This document shows, piece by piece, positions 42,288 to 51,400 of a stretch of 64,000 nucleotides of DNA. Below the pieces are notes generated by a model. It was not told the DNA's origin. It made no database searches and saw only the letters and a program-made list of their open reading frames with translations. Positions within the stretch are counted from its first letter, which is position 1, and every line of letters starts with the position of its first letter. The translations under genes and the position numbers were made by a program. This DNA is from Rothia similimucilaginosa (GTDB lineage Bacteria; Actinomycetota; Actinomycetes; Actinomycetales; Micrococcaceae). The stretch lies in contig NZ_JAOVAM010000003.1 in the NCBI RefSeq assembly GCF_029850875.1, forward strand, positions 164,916-228,915, written 5' to 3'.

Positions 42288-42908
42288 CTAATGACGGATA
42301 TACCCATCTACAACTAGCATGACAGCACGCGTTGCATCCTCAGCATTGCGCTCCGCCTGATGCACTTCACGATCCATAGCAAGCATATAAATCGCGCCGA
42401 ACATAGAGATCGCAATCGCACGAGGATTCTGAGCGGTATCAACCGTATAGCGGCGAGCCACAGCCTCCGTCATCTCCTCCAAATAATTCAGAAGATCCAA
42501 ACGGTTATCGCTCATTGCCTCAGTCCAACCATCCGCGCCCTTCCACGCCTCCGCAAGCCACATCCGAGTAAAACCCGGACGGTCCTCAAGATACTGGAAA
42601 GCGGCACGAATAGCACTCCGCAACGCCTCACGCGGATCAGAATGAACCGACGCCGCACGACGCGCATCGCTCAGCAGCAACTGCGTGCCGTACTGAACAA
42701 GCTGATCCACCATGGTCTTCTTAGAACCGAAATTGTAATACACGGTCCCCTTAGAAACACCCGCCCGGGCCGCCACCTCTTCAACAGTGGCGTACTCAAG
42801 CCCCTTCTGGGTCATAATCTCCATAGCAGCATTGAACAACTTCAACTGAGTTCTAGCAGTACGGCCGGGACGACGACTTGCAGCTTCAGCGACTGGGCGC
42901 TGCAACAT
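42288..42908 (-). CDS. TetR-family transcriptional regulator
   Basis: A 206-residue TetR protein. The HTH is seen at about 32-62 (ATVEEVAARAGVSKGTVYYN, then FGSKKTMVDQL). The helical C-terminal ligand domain is unlike any I can assign. It lies 79 bp after yhgE, at the end of the unit, and probably represses the transporter-like genes. A ligand cannot be predicted. Confidence 0.88.
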   Translation of the reverse strand: MLQRPVAEAASRRPGRTARTQLKLFNAAMEIMTQKGLEYATVEEVAARAGVSKGTVYYNFGSKKTMVDQLVQYGTQLLLSDARRAASVHSDPREALRSAIRAAFQYLEDRPGFTRMWLAEAWKGADGWTEAMSDNRLDLLNYLEEMTEAVARRYTVDTAQNPRAIAISMFGAIYMLAMDREVHQAERNAEDATRAVMLVVDGYIRH

Positions 42909-42987
42909 CAGAAGTCCTCCCTCCCTTTTTGCAGATATACCTCTATTTTATTAGACAGTATTCCGCTGCGCGAGCTAACAAGGCGCC

Positions 42988-45594
42988 TTATACCTCAATC
43001 TCCGGGGCGAGCTTCTTCAACGACCACGTACGATCACGGCGGGTACCAAGGTAACCCAACACCAGACCAGCCAAACCCCACAGCGTCAAAACCAGCATAA
43101 TGCCCCACAGGCTCGACTCATTAATGCCATACGCCAGACGACGCGTACCCGTCACCGCATAACCCATCGGGAAGAAATCATGCATCCAACGAATCGAATC
43201 AGGCAGAGTCTCATACGGCATCGTTCCGCCCGCAGTAATCAACTGCAGAATCAGAATGACCAAGGCCACCAACTTACCCGGCGCACCCAAAATCACCGTC
43301 AGACCATGAATGAAGCCAGTAAAGACCAAAGCCACATAGCAGAGGAACAGCCATACCAGCCACGGATGAGCCATCTCAAAGCCCAAACCAAACTTAATCA
43401 CCGCAAACATCAAAGTCGCCTGCGCAATACCCACCAAGCCAAACGGCATCCAGCTACCGAGCATCACACGAATCGACGGAGCATGCGAAGCCAGCGCACG
43501 GTTATTCATCACACGCAACGTCTGAACCAGCATCAAGCCGCCAATCCACAACGCCAAGCACATGAAGAACGGGCCCATGCCCTCACCATAGTTACGGCCC
43601 GACGCCAGCGACTCCTGCGACAAAGTCACAGGGTTCGACATCGTATCCGCAACCTTCGCCTGATCAGTCGGCGCAAGGCTCGGAACCTGCTTAGCACCAG
43701 AAGCCAGGCCGCTCTCCAGCGACGAAGTACCATCCTTCAACTCGGAAGCACCATCATTCAGCTGAGTAGAACCATCAGACAGCTTCGCCGTACCGTTAGA
43801 AAGCTGCGACGCACCATCCTTCAGCTCATTCGCACCATCAGCCAACTTCTGCTGACCCTCAACCGCAGACTGCTCCTTCTGCGCCAAAGTACCGCTACCA
43901 TCCTTCAGCTCGGCAGTACCGCTCTTCAAAGAATCAGTACCCTCCTTCAGCTCAGAAGCACCACCAGACAAAGTCGCAGAACCACTCGCAAGGCTCGAAG
44001 CACCCGAAGCAATCTTGGAATTACCATCAGCCAGGCTCGCCGAACCCGACGCCAACGAGGACGCGCCAGCATCCACACGAGCAGCACCCTCAGCCAGCGA
44101 CGAAGCGCCCTTCGCCAGCGACGAAGCACCAGAATCCAGCGAATCCACGCCAGTCACCAAAGTTTGAATCTTCACCGCAGTCGACGACGAACCATCAGAA
44201 ATACAATGGCTCGACTTCAATGCGCCCAACTTTGACAGGGCATCAGCAGCGGCAGCATCACGAGTAGCCAGGTGCGACTGCAGAGCCTTCTGATTTAGCT
44301 CAGCAACCTCATTCTTCGTCTCCTCAGAATCAACAGCAGACACCAGCTGATCAGCCTGCTCCTGAGTCAACGTACCCGCCTCAACCAGCGGAGTCACCTG
44401 AGTACGTACCTTCTGCGCACTCGCAGACACCACAGTATTCGACAAATCACGACCAAAATCGCCGCTACCGGCAGAAGTATCCGTCTCATGCAGGTGCATG
44501 CACATCGTGTTCAACTCGGCCGGCAACTCACGAATACCCGCCTGATCTATGCCGGCACGCAACTGATGAATACCAGACGCCAAATCATTCGCGCCCTTCG
44601 CCACCGAAGCCGAACCACTCTTCAAGCTCGCAGTACCCTCAACAAGGGTAGCCGAACCATCCTTCAACTTCTCCGCACCATCAGAAGCAGACGCCGCAGC
44701 CGAAGCCAAAGTTGACGAACCATCCTTCAAACTCGAAGCACCATCAGCAAGCTTCGCAGCACCAGAATCCAGCTTCTCGGCACCCGAATCCAAAGTCGAA
44801 ACACCATCAGCAAGCTTCGCAGCACCCTCCGCCAACTGCTTCTGACCATCCAACAACTGGGACTGACCATCAGCCAAGGAGGAAGTACCGTCCTTCAGCT
44901 TCACGGCACCATCATTCACCGTGGCAGTGCCGTCCTTCAGCTGAGTGATAGCATCCGCCAGCTTCACCGTGCCGCTATTCACCTTCGACGCACCATCAGC
45001 AGCCTCACCCATCTTCGAATGAATAGTCGTGAAGCTAGCCAACAGCGAATTCGCCGTAGAATTACCGACCTTCTCAGCCACCGAATCACGCACCGCAGTG
45101 CCCGCCTTCGTGACAATATTCGTCAGCACATAGTTGTTCGCGTCATTCGTAATGACCTCAATACCCGCCGAACGCGCATCAATAGTGCCCGTCTTGCCGT
45201 CAGCATCAGGCTTGAACGAACCGGCACTCTGCAAATTACGGGAGAAGTCCTTCGGAATCACCATCGCAAAGTCATAGGTGCCGTTCTCCACGCCCTCAAC
45301 AGCCTCAGTGCGAGTCTGCACCTGACGCCAATCAAACGTGCCAGCGTCTAGAAGGTTCTTCTTCACGTCCGCACCGGTATTCACCTGCTGACCCTCAGAA
45401 TCCGTCGCGCCTTCATCCTCAACCACCAAGGCACCCACAATGCCATTCACATGGCCGTAAGCATCCCAGTTGCCGTACAGGTACAGGGCGCCGTACAGCA
45501 GCGGAATACAGGACATCGCGATGAGCACCAGAACCGGCAAAACACCGCTGGTCAGGCGCTTCAGCTCAACGAGTGCAACACGCAGAACAGTCAT
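42988..45594 (-). CDS. YhgE/Pip-family membrane protein with heptad-repeat ectodomain
   Basis: An 868-residue protein with one N-terminal membrane helix (about 15-40), a very long extracellular region and five to six C-terminal helices (about 665-855), the YhgE/Pip (phage infection protein) layout. The ectodomain has two blocks of seven-residue L-x-x-G repeats (about 196-340 and 480-640; for example KLADGVSTLDSGAEKLDSGA), which should form long rod-like helices. The C-terminal part resembles ABC-2 permeases. Such proteins are linked to phage receptors and export. It lies 2 bp downstream of a degenerate ABC ATPase and is likely its partner. Confidence 0.86.
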   Translation of the reverse strand: MTVLRVALVELKRLTSGVLPVLVLIAMSCIPLLYGALYLYGNWDAYGHVNGIVGALVVEDEGATDSEGQQVNTGADVKKNLLDAGTFDWRQVQTRTEAVEGVENGTYDFAMVIPKDFSRNLQSAGSFKPDADGKTGTIDARSAGIEVITNDANNYVLTNIVTKAGTAVRDSVAEKVGNSTANSLLASFTTIHSKMGEAADGASKVNSGTVKLADAITQLKDGTATVNDGAVKLKDGTSSLADGQSQLLDGQKQLAEGAAKLADGVSTLDSGAEKLDSGAAKLADGASSLKDGSSTLASAAASASDGAEKLKDGSATLVEGTASLKSGSASVAKGANDLASGIHQLRAGIDQAGIRELPAELNTMCMHLHETDTSAGSGDFGRDLSNTVVSASAQKVRTQVTPLVEAGTLTQEQADQLVSAVDSEETKNEVAELNQKALQSHLATRDAAAADALSKLGALKSSHCISDGSSSTAVKIQTLVTGVDSLDSGASSLAKGASSLAEGAARVDAGASSLASGSASLADGNSKIASGASSLASGSATLSGGASELKEGTDSLKSGTAELKDGSGTLAQKEQSAVEGQQKLADGANELKDGASQLSNGTAKLSDGSTQLNDGASELKDGTSSLESGLASGAKQVPSLAPTDQAKVADTMSNPVTLSQESLASGRNYGEGMGPFFMCLALWIGGLMLVQTLRVMNNRALASHAPSIRVMLGSWMPFGLVGIAQATLMFAVIKFGLGFEMAHPWLVWLFLCYVALVFTGFIHGLTVILGAPGKLVALVILILQLITAGGTMPYETLPDSIRWMHDFFPMGYAVTGTRRLAYGINESSLWGIMLVLTLWGLAGLVLGYLGTRRDRTWSLKKLAPEIEV

Positions 45595-45596
45595 TC

Positions 45597-46316
45597 TTAC
45601 TCCTTCTCAGCGTTTTCGCCATGTTCGGGGGATTCATTGGAGGGTTCAATCTCGCCCTCAACAAGAGCCGACACGTTTTCCTCAGGGGCACGACCGACCA
45701 CCGCACGCGCACCATGCCAGGACTCAGAAATATGCGGAACAACAGCCACCACAGTGCGAGGGTGACCCTCATCGGCGGCAAGCTCCTCCAGGTACGGAAG
45801 CCACATGTACGTGTGGTTCAGGTGACGGGAAGGAGTATCAAAAACCAGCAAATCAGAGGGGCTATGCTGCGCCAAAGCAGCCATCAGCTCAACATTCATC
45901 TCGCCGCTGATCTCATCCATCCACAGGCCGTCCAGGTCCTCAAGACCGCGCTCGGCCAACCAGCGGCTCGCACGGGAACGACCAAAAATCGGCAGGTTAT
46001 AGGAGAGCATCTCCGACACATAATCGTGTACGCGCATATGTTGCTCAGGAGCGGTCACATCAGGAGAGTCCACCACGCTGCTGAGAGCACGCAGACGCTT
46101 CATCGAAATACGGCGAGGGTCATCATCGCCTTCGCTCCAGCTAATCGTTCCGCCGGACAGGGGAAGGCGACCAGTCAGCGCCAACGAGAGAGAGGTACGC
46201 TCCAACTGGCTATCCGCCTGAACAATAATGACTTCACCCTCGCCCACTGAGAAGGTGGTGCGGTCAAAAAGCGGAGTGTGGCGCCCTTTCGCCCAAATAT
46301 TGTCAACGCTTAACAC
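45597..46316 (-). CDS. Degenerate (probably inactive) ABC ATPase-like protein
   Basis: A 239-residue protein aligning with ABC ATPases along its length, yet lacking the catalytic residues. The P-loop position reads VQADSQLERTSL (no GxxGxGK; Arg40 where Lys should be). The signature is ISGEM instead of LSGGQ. Walker B is LLVFDTPS, with Thr in place of the catalytic Glu. The H-loop His194 (VVPHISE) remains. The frame is intact over 720 bp and the acidic tail is disordered, so it is a retained gene, not a pseudogene. It starts the operon with YhgE and TetR. Confidence 0.75.
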   Translation of the reverse strand: MLSVDNIWAKGRHTPLFDRTTFSVGEGEVIIVQADSQLERTSLSLALTGRLPLSGGTISWSEGDDDPRRISMKRLRALSSVVDSPDVTAPEQHMRVHDYVSEMLSYNLPIFGRSRASRWLAERGLEDLDGLWMDEISGEMNVELMAALAQHSPSDLLVFDTPSRHLNHTYMWLPYLEELAADEGHPRTVVAVVPHISESWHGARAVVGRAPEENVSALVEGEIEPSNESPEHGENAEKE

Positions 46317-46624
46317 GGTTAGATCCCCTCAGAGAATGGATGGTTTAGGTGAGTTTCTGGAAGTCATCCGCGGGCACCGCGCGGGGTGTTGGACGTTAGG
46401 CGCGGACAGCGCGGAGGCTCCAATGCCTATATCCTATATATGGTAGACCCGGTTATGTGTGATGTGGTGGGCTTTTCTTGAAAAACAGGGGTTATTTTTG
46501 AAATTTTTGAAGTATTTTTCAAATAAATGGGGCTTTTCGTACAAATAACGCGAAAAGCCACGCAATCTCTACGCGACTTTTCGCGTTATACAAACCATCT
46601 TTTAGGGGTAAAGCTTAGGGAACG
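46317..46624. other. Intergenic region with TAACGCGAAAAG inverted repeat
   Basis: 308 bp between tadA and the ABC-like gene. A perfect 12-bp inverted repeat (TAACGCGAAAAG at 46546-46557, complement at 46577-46588) ends, on the minus strand, in CTTTTCGCGTTATTTGT and may terminate tadA. A third CTTTTCG lies at 46533 and could form an alternative hairpin. The left half should hold the promoter of the ABC-like/YhgE operon; a TATATCC-TATATATGG stretch is at about 46428. Confidence 0.5.
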
Positions 46625-47152
46625 TCAGGGGCGGCGTTCCTTAAAGAAGTCCACCATCAGCTGCGCACACTCATCAGCACGCACCCCCGCATACACCTCG
46701 GGAACCGGCGCAACCTTGCCGTCACGCAGTACATCGTAACGACTGCCAGCAGCCCCCGTCTTCTCCTCCCAGGCTCCAAAAACCACCGTCGAAACGCGCG
46801 ACGCGAGGATCGTGCCGGCACACATCAGGCACGGCTCAACTGTCACGACGAGCGTACACCCGTCCAGGCGCCACTGACCACGATGTGCCGCCGCCTGACG
46901 AATCGCGTTCACCTCCGCATGGGCACTGGGGTCATGCTCCCGCTCGCGGGTATTGCCTGCCGAACCAATAATGACACCCTGCTCATCCACCACCACAGCA
47001 CCGATAGGGATCTCACCACGCTCACCTGCGGCGACACCCTCGGCGAGGGCGCGGAGCATCCACTCGCTATGTTCGGCGCGAGCGGGAATATCGCTGAGCA
47101 CGGCGGAAGAACCGTCTGTAACCGTCAATTTTGAATATTCCGAATATGACAT
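46625..47152 (-). CDS. tadA: tRNA-specific adenosine deaminase
   Basis: A predicted 175-residue deaminase that converts A34 to inosine in tRNA-Arg(ACG). The zinc-site motifs are HAEVNAIR (His and catalytic Glu) and VEPCLMCAGTI (two Cys). ATG 47152 (MSYSEYSK) was chosen over the longer frame from 47254, whose extra residues are hydrophobic and overlap the recQ end. Confidence 0.93.
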   Translation of the reverse strand: MSYSEYSKLTVTDGSSAVLSDIPARAEHSEWMLRALAEGVAAGERGEIPIGAVVVDEQGVIIGSAGNTREREHDPSAHAEVNAIRQAAAHRGQWRLDGCTLVVTVEPCLMCAGTILASRVSTVVFGAWEEKTGAAGSRYDVLRDGKVAPVPEVYAGVRADECAQLMVDFFKERRP

Positions 47153-47192
47153 ACAACCTCGTCGGGGAATAAATAAACGATAATGGGCGCAA

Positions 47193-49382
47193 CTAATGGG
47201 TAGCAGCCAAAGAGAAAGGATAAACAGCAGAAGCACCCACCAGCCGCAGCTCACGCGCTACAACCGTAAACACCCACCGCGAATCCACCACATCAGAAAC
47301 CAGTAGAACAGGGCACCGATGCTCACGCACATAGTCCAGAACCTCTACAGGCACCCGGTACGAGCGCAGCACATCCGCACAACGGAACGCACTATTACCG
47401 CCAAAGAAACGCGGCTCCCCCACCAAAGATACCTGGCCCAAATCCACCAGGCGACCCACCGACGCAAGGCCCCTACCCAGAGACTGAGCCAAACGAGGAC
47501 GCACCGGCGAAGGCAGAGTCAACACCGCCACCGGACGACCCGCCTCAGGCCACTCCCAAGCGGCAAGCACCTTCACGCAGGCGTGACCCAGCTCGGCAGG
47601 GACCTCAGAATCAACCGGCTCACCCAGCTCATTCGTCGCCAGAAGCTCACGTAGACGAGTACCGTACCCCATATCGCTCAGGCGCGCCAAAGCGTAACCG
47701 GATTCAGCCTGCTCGTCCTTAGACAAACGACCGCGCGGCGCATCCGCACCCATCAGCTGATCCAGCCCGCTCGGCCACATACGGCGCGGTTGCAGGGGCA
47801 CACCCACCGTATTAAAGCTGCTCTGTGCCACCTGCTGCGCCTCAGTGGGGACTTCAACCGGGTACCAGGGGCCTGCACACACATCGCAACGACCGCAAGC
47901 AACAGCGGAAGCATCATCAAGCTGCCGGGCCAGGAAAACCATACGGCACTGACTAGTGCGTTCATAGTCGAGCATGGCGTTCTGCTCCACCACACGCGCC
48001 TGCACCACCGCCGCATAACGGGCACTATCGTACTGCCACGGCGAAGAGGTTCGACGCCAATAGTTGCCTTCCTTCACGGCGGCACCCTCAACGTCCAGCA
48101 CCTTCAGCAGAAGCTCCAGGGTGGAGCGACGCAACTGAACGCGCGCCTCCAACGCGGTAATGCTCAACCCCTTCGGGGATTGGGCAAGGGCATCCAAAAC
48201 AGCCAATGCTTGCTCCTCATCAGGCATAGAGGCGCTCGCAAAGTACTCCCAAATGGCGCGGTCTTCACGACCGGGCAGAAGCAGAACATCAGCGTTAACG
48301 GCACCTCGTCCGGCGCGGCCAATGTGCTGGTAGTAGCTCACCGCAGACGACGGCGCACCCAGGTGCACAACAAAACCCAAATCAGGCTTATCAAAACCCA
48401 TACCGAGGGCACTTGTCGCCACAAGAGCCTTCACCCGGTTCTCCTTGAGTGCCTGCTCTGCAACCAGCCGCTCATCCGGGTCAGTCTTACCGGTATAGGC
48501 GAGCACCTCGTGGCCACTGGCACGCAGGGCGTTTGCGGTATCTTCTGCCGCAGAGACAGTCAGCGTGTAAATAATGCCCGAACCGGGCAGGCTGCTCAGG
48601 TGCGTGAGCAGCCAGCCGATGCGTTGCGCCTCATCGGGCAGGGTCAGGACGCCCAGGCGCAGGGACTCGCGGGACAGCGGACCCCGCAGCACATGCACGG
48701 GTACGGTGGTATCAGTGCTGAGCTGTTCGGCAATATCGCGGCTAACACGGTCATTCGCGGTTGCGGTAGTCGCCAGCGCTGGCACACCCGCCGGCAGAGA
48801 TCTAATGAGCGAACCTATACGGCGGTAATCGGGGCGGAAGTCATGGCCCCAGTCAGAAATACAGTGCGCCTCATCAATAACGAGCAGACCCAGGCGCGGC
48901 AACAGGTACGGTAGCCACTGCTCACGGAACGCCAGATTGTTAAGGCGCTCGGGGCCCACCAGGAGCACGTCGAGCTCGTTAGCTTCGAGGCGGGTACGAA
49001 TCTCATCCCATTCGGTGACGTTCGCGGAGTTCACCATAGCGGCGCGCACCCCCGCACGGGATGCCGCCCCAACCTGATCACGCATGAGGGATAGCAGCGG
49101 GGAGACAATAAGCGCCGGACCCATACCGCGGGCACGCAAGAGCAGGGAAGAAATGAAGTAGACCGCAGACTTACCCCAGCCAGTACGCTGCACGACGAGG
49201 GTGCGGGCCCGATCGGCTACGAGGGCTCGAATCGCCTCGTACTGTCCCTCGTGGAACTCAGCATCGGCGACACCGGTGAGGCGGCGCAACACTTCGCGGG
49301 CTTCAGCGTGTAGGGAATCGGTGGGGCTGGAAGCTGGCTGCTGGGGATTCATGTTCTCTCCAACGGTGGGTGGTTGGGTCAA
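47193..49382 (-). CDS. recQ: RecQ-family ATP-dependent DNA helicase
   Basis: A 729-residue SF2 helicase. Motif I is VVQRTGWGKSAVYF, motif II VIDEAHCISDWGHDFRPDY, motif III TATAND, motif V ALGMGFDKPDLGFVVH, motif VI QHIGRAGRG. The RecQ zinc-binding cysteines are present (CRMVFLARQL ... ACGRCDVC). An atypical C-terminal region of about 200 residues with no obvious HRDC domain follows. It unwinds DNA in recombination and fork repair. Confidence 0.9.
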   Translation of the reverse strand: MTQPPTVGENMNPQQPASSPTDSLHAEAREVLRRLTGVADAEFHEGQYEAIRALVADRARTLVVQRTGWGKSAVYFISSLLLRARGMGPALIVSPLLSLMRDQVGAASRAGVRAAMVNSANVTEWDEIRTRLEANELDVLLVGPERLNNLAFREQWLPYLLPRLGLLVIDEAHCISDWGHDFRPDYRRIGSLIRSLPAGVPALATTATANDRVSRDIAEQLSTDTTVPVHVLRGPLSRESLRLGVLTLPDEAQRIGWLLTHLSSLPGSGIIYTLTVSAAEDTANALRASGHEVLAYTGKTDPDERLVAEQALKENRVKALVATSALGMGFDKPDLGFVVHLGAPSSAVSYYQHIGRAGRGAVNADVLLLPGREDRAIWEYFASASMPDEEQALAVLDALAQSPKGLSITALEARVQLRRSTLELLLKVLDVEGAAVKEGNYWRRTSSPWQYDSARYAAVVQARVVEQNAMLDYERTSQCRMVFLARQLDDASAVACGRCDVCAGPWYPVEVPTEAQQVAQSSFNTVGVPLQPRRMWPSGLDQLMGADAPRGRLSKDEQAESGYALARLSDMGYGTRLRELLATNELGEPVDSEVPAELGHACVKVLAAWEWPEAGRPVAVLTLPSPVRPRLAQSLGRGLASVGRLVDLGQVSLVGEPRFFGGNSAFRCADVLRSYRVPVEVLDYVREHRCPVLLVSDVVDSRWVFTVVARELRLVGASAVYPFSLAATH

Positions 49383-49690
49383 TCGCTACGCCGCGACGCG
49401 CCGTGCTCTCTTCCCATCATGTCACACCCCGCATCCCCTAGCCTGGCGGACGGTCACTACCTAGGGAGGCGTGCGAGCACCGCATCACCTCCTGTGGTTT
49501 CGGTTCCGCCGGCCCGGAGATTTTACACCTCACTCACCCATACATCCGGCGTAAATGCCGGTAGAATTGTGCCAGTAATACACAGCCTCCGCATAGTTTT
49601 GCACAATGTTCGCCATAGGTACGCTTTCTATGCTGGTGTTACTCCGCCGCCGATCCGTGCGTGCGGTCCACTCACAGTTCAGGATTTTTC
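49383..49690. other. Divergent intergenic region recQ / dedA
   Basis: 308 bp carrying both promoters. A small CCGGC/GCCGG hairpin occurs near 49545-49561. No gene is supported. Confidence 0.35.
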
Positions 49691-50347
49691 ATGACTTTTC
49701 TTGCCACCGCTTTGGCGCATCTTCCGGTTGCGCTCTTGGGCCTCGACCTTGAGCAGTTCCTGCTCGATACCGGCCCATGGGTTCTGGTAGTTTCGGCAAT
49801 TATCGTATTTATTGAGTCCGGTGTTCTTTTCCCGATTCTTCCGGGTGACTCCCTGATTTTTGCTCTGGGTATGCTGCATGAGCAGATGGGCCTGTCCCTG
49901 TGGGTGGCGTTCCCGGTCCTGGTGCTGGTTGCTATTGCTGGCGCTGAGGTTGGCTACCAGATTGGTGCCCGTTACGGCCGTAAGATCTTCAAGGATGACG
50001 CGAAGATTCTGAGCACCAAGAACCTGCACACTACTGAGGAGTTCTTCCAGAAGCGCGGTAGTTTGGCTTTGGTTCTAGGTCGTTTCGTGCCGATTGTTCG
50101 TACTTTTGTGTCTCTTGCGGCTGGTATTTCTTCGTACGACCGTAAGAAGTTCCACCTGTGGAATGTTGTTGGCGCGGTTGCGTGGATTGGTTTGATTGGT
50201 CTGGCGGGTGTGCTGCTAGGCGGTATCCCGTTCGTACACAACAACATTGAGTACATTGCTGTGATTATTGTGGCGGTTTCTGTGGTGCCGGTTATTATCG
50301 AGTACCTGCGTGGCCGTTCAAAGGCGAAGCAGGAATCTGCTGAGTAA
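49691..50347 (+). CDS. DedA-family membrane protein
   Basis: A predicted 218-residue DedA/SNARE-associated family protein. It has FIESGVLFPILPGDSLIFALGML, GAEVGYQIGARYGRKIF and FVPIVRTFVSLAAGISSYDRKKF, the conserved Arg-rich motif of the family. DedA proteins act as lipid flippases or in membrane potential upkeep. ATG 49691 has AGGA 8 nt upstream. The upstream M at 49661 would give an unneeded 10-residue extension. Confidence 0.9.
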   Translation: MTFLATALAHLPVALLGLDLEQFLLDTGPWVLVVSAIIVFIESGVLFPILPGDSLIFALGMLHEQMGLSLWVAFPVLVLVAIAGAEVGYQIGARYGRKIFKDDAKILSTKNLHTTEEFFQKRGSLALVLGRFVPIVRTFVSLAAGISSYDRKKFHLWNVVGAVAWIGLIGLAGVLLGGIPFVHNNIEYIAVIIVAVSVVPVIIEYLRGRSKAKQESAE

Positions 50348-50385
50348 TACGTGAGTCCTTCTCGGCTGCTGAGTCGGGGATGAGA

Positions 50386-50420
50386 AAAGGTGGGGATACC
50401 GTCTGGTATCCCCGCCCTTT
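50386..50420 (+). terminator. Terminator after dedA
   Basis: Stem AAAGG-t-GGGGATACC / GGTATCCCC-gc-CCTTT with a GTCT loop, 39 bp after the stop. Confidence 0.72.
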
Positions 50421-50695
50421 CATGCTCTGAACCTTTTGGTGGTCGTGGCTTACTCGGGGTGCTGTCGCCGGGTGCGTTGTCCACTGCTGCATTATTGTCT
50501 ACCGTACTACTGGGGGCAACGTTATGGAGGCGGCGTTACTCTCTACCGTGCTGTTTTCAGCCTGGTCGGAGGGTTGCAGCACGCTGTATTCGGAAAGCGT
50601 GTACTCCGGATTATTCTTATTCAAGGACTGCTTCGGGGTACGTTCTGTTATGCGCTTCCTTCCTCACGTATGCCACCACCATCGGCAGCATAACG
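50421..50695. other. Unassigned region, possible relic
   Basis: 275 bp between the dedA terminator and the convergent membrane-protein gene. TCTACCGTACTAC (about 50498) and TCTACCGTGCTGT (about 50541) form an imperfect direct repeat, and several short frames would code Leu/Ala-rich peptides. Nothing convincing is coded. It may be decayed DNA. Confidence 0.3.
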
Positions 50696-51289
50696 CTAAA
50701 TCAGGTAATCCTCGCTTCGGCGCACACGCCAATCACGGCGCATCTCCATATAGGTACGCGACTGGCGCGACCACACCAACGCCAACGCCACAACACACAC
50801 CAGCATATACGGCACAGCAATATATACCAGCGTGTACAGCGGCGAAGCGCTACTGAGCAGCAGCTCAACATCCTGGCTCGGAGCACCATTCAGAGTACCT
50901 AAAAGAGCTGCGACCGCCAGCATAATCAGCAAAGAAGCCAGCACGCCCAACGCCAACGCTACTGACAGCACCAACGCCGCCCAACGGTAACCACGCAGAT
51001 ACGCCACCGTGCAGAAGCCGTGCAGGGCTACGTTGCTGACCGCACTCACCATCAGAAAAAGCACCGGATAGTATGCCTGCGCATCCACCAGTGACTGGGC
51101 ACGCCAGGTGGACAGGTGCGACAGTTGCGTCGTCGCATACACAAAACCCGTGTACCCAATCAGCACCAGCCAGCCCACAGCAATAGCGAGCAAAACCCAA
51201 CCTGCCACAGACACGAGAGTCGGGGTAGCAGGCTTCGTAAGATACGTGGTGTTCGGAGTGAATGGCGGCGAAGGCTCAACGGCGGACAT
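50696..51289 (-). CDS. Four-helix membrane protein (I of three)
   Basis: A predicted 197-residue protein from MSAVEPSPPF. A short Pro/Thr-rich N-terminus is followed by four hydrophobic segments (about 25-50, 75-98, 105-130, 150-175) and a basic, Arg-rich C-tail (MRRDWRVRRSEDYLI). No family recognised. It shares design with the genes at 51401 and 52414 on the same strand. Confidence 0.68.
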   Translation of the reverse strand: MSAVEPSPPFTPNTTYLTKPATPTLVSVAGWVLLAIAVGWLVLIGYTGFVYATTQLSHLSTWRAQSLVDAQAYYPVLFLMVSAVSNVALHGFCTVAYLRGYRWAALVLSVALALGVLASLLIMLAVAALLGTLNGAPSQDVELLLSSASPLYTLVYIAVPYMLVCVVALALVWSRQSRTYMEMRRDWRVRRSEDYLI

Positions 51290-51400
51290 GGCGGAATCTT
51301 TCGAATGTCGGCTGATAGTGTGCGGAGGATGTATGAGCAAGCACGTGGTGTGAATGTGGGTGGCGGCGCGGTATTCGATGGGCTCACCGCCTCAAAAAAA

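Noticed and set aside
43180..44235. 351-codon plus-strand frame rich in Arg, Ser, Thr and Gln
   Set aside because: Antisense of the YhgE heptad repeats; its repetitiveness derives from the real repeats.
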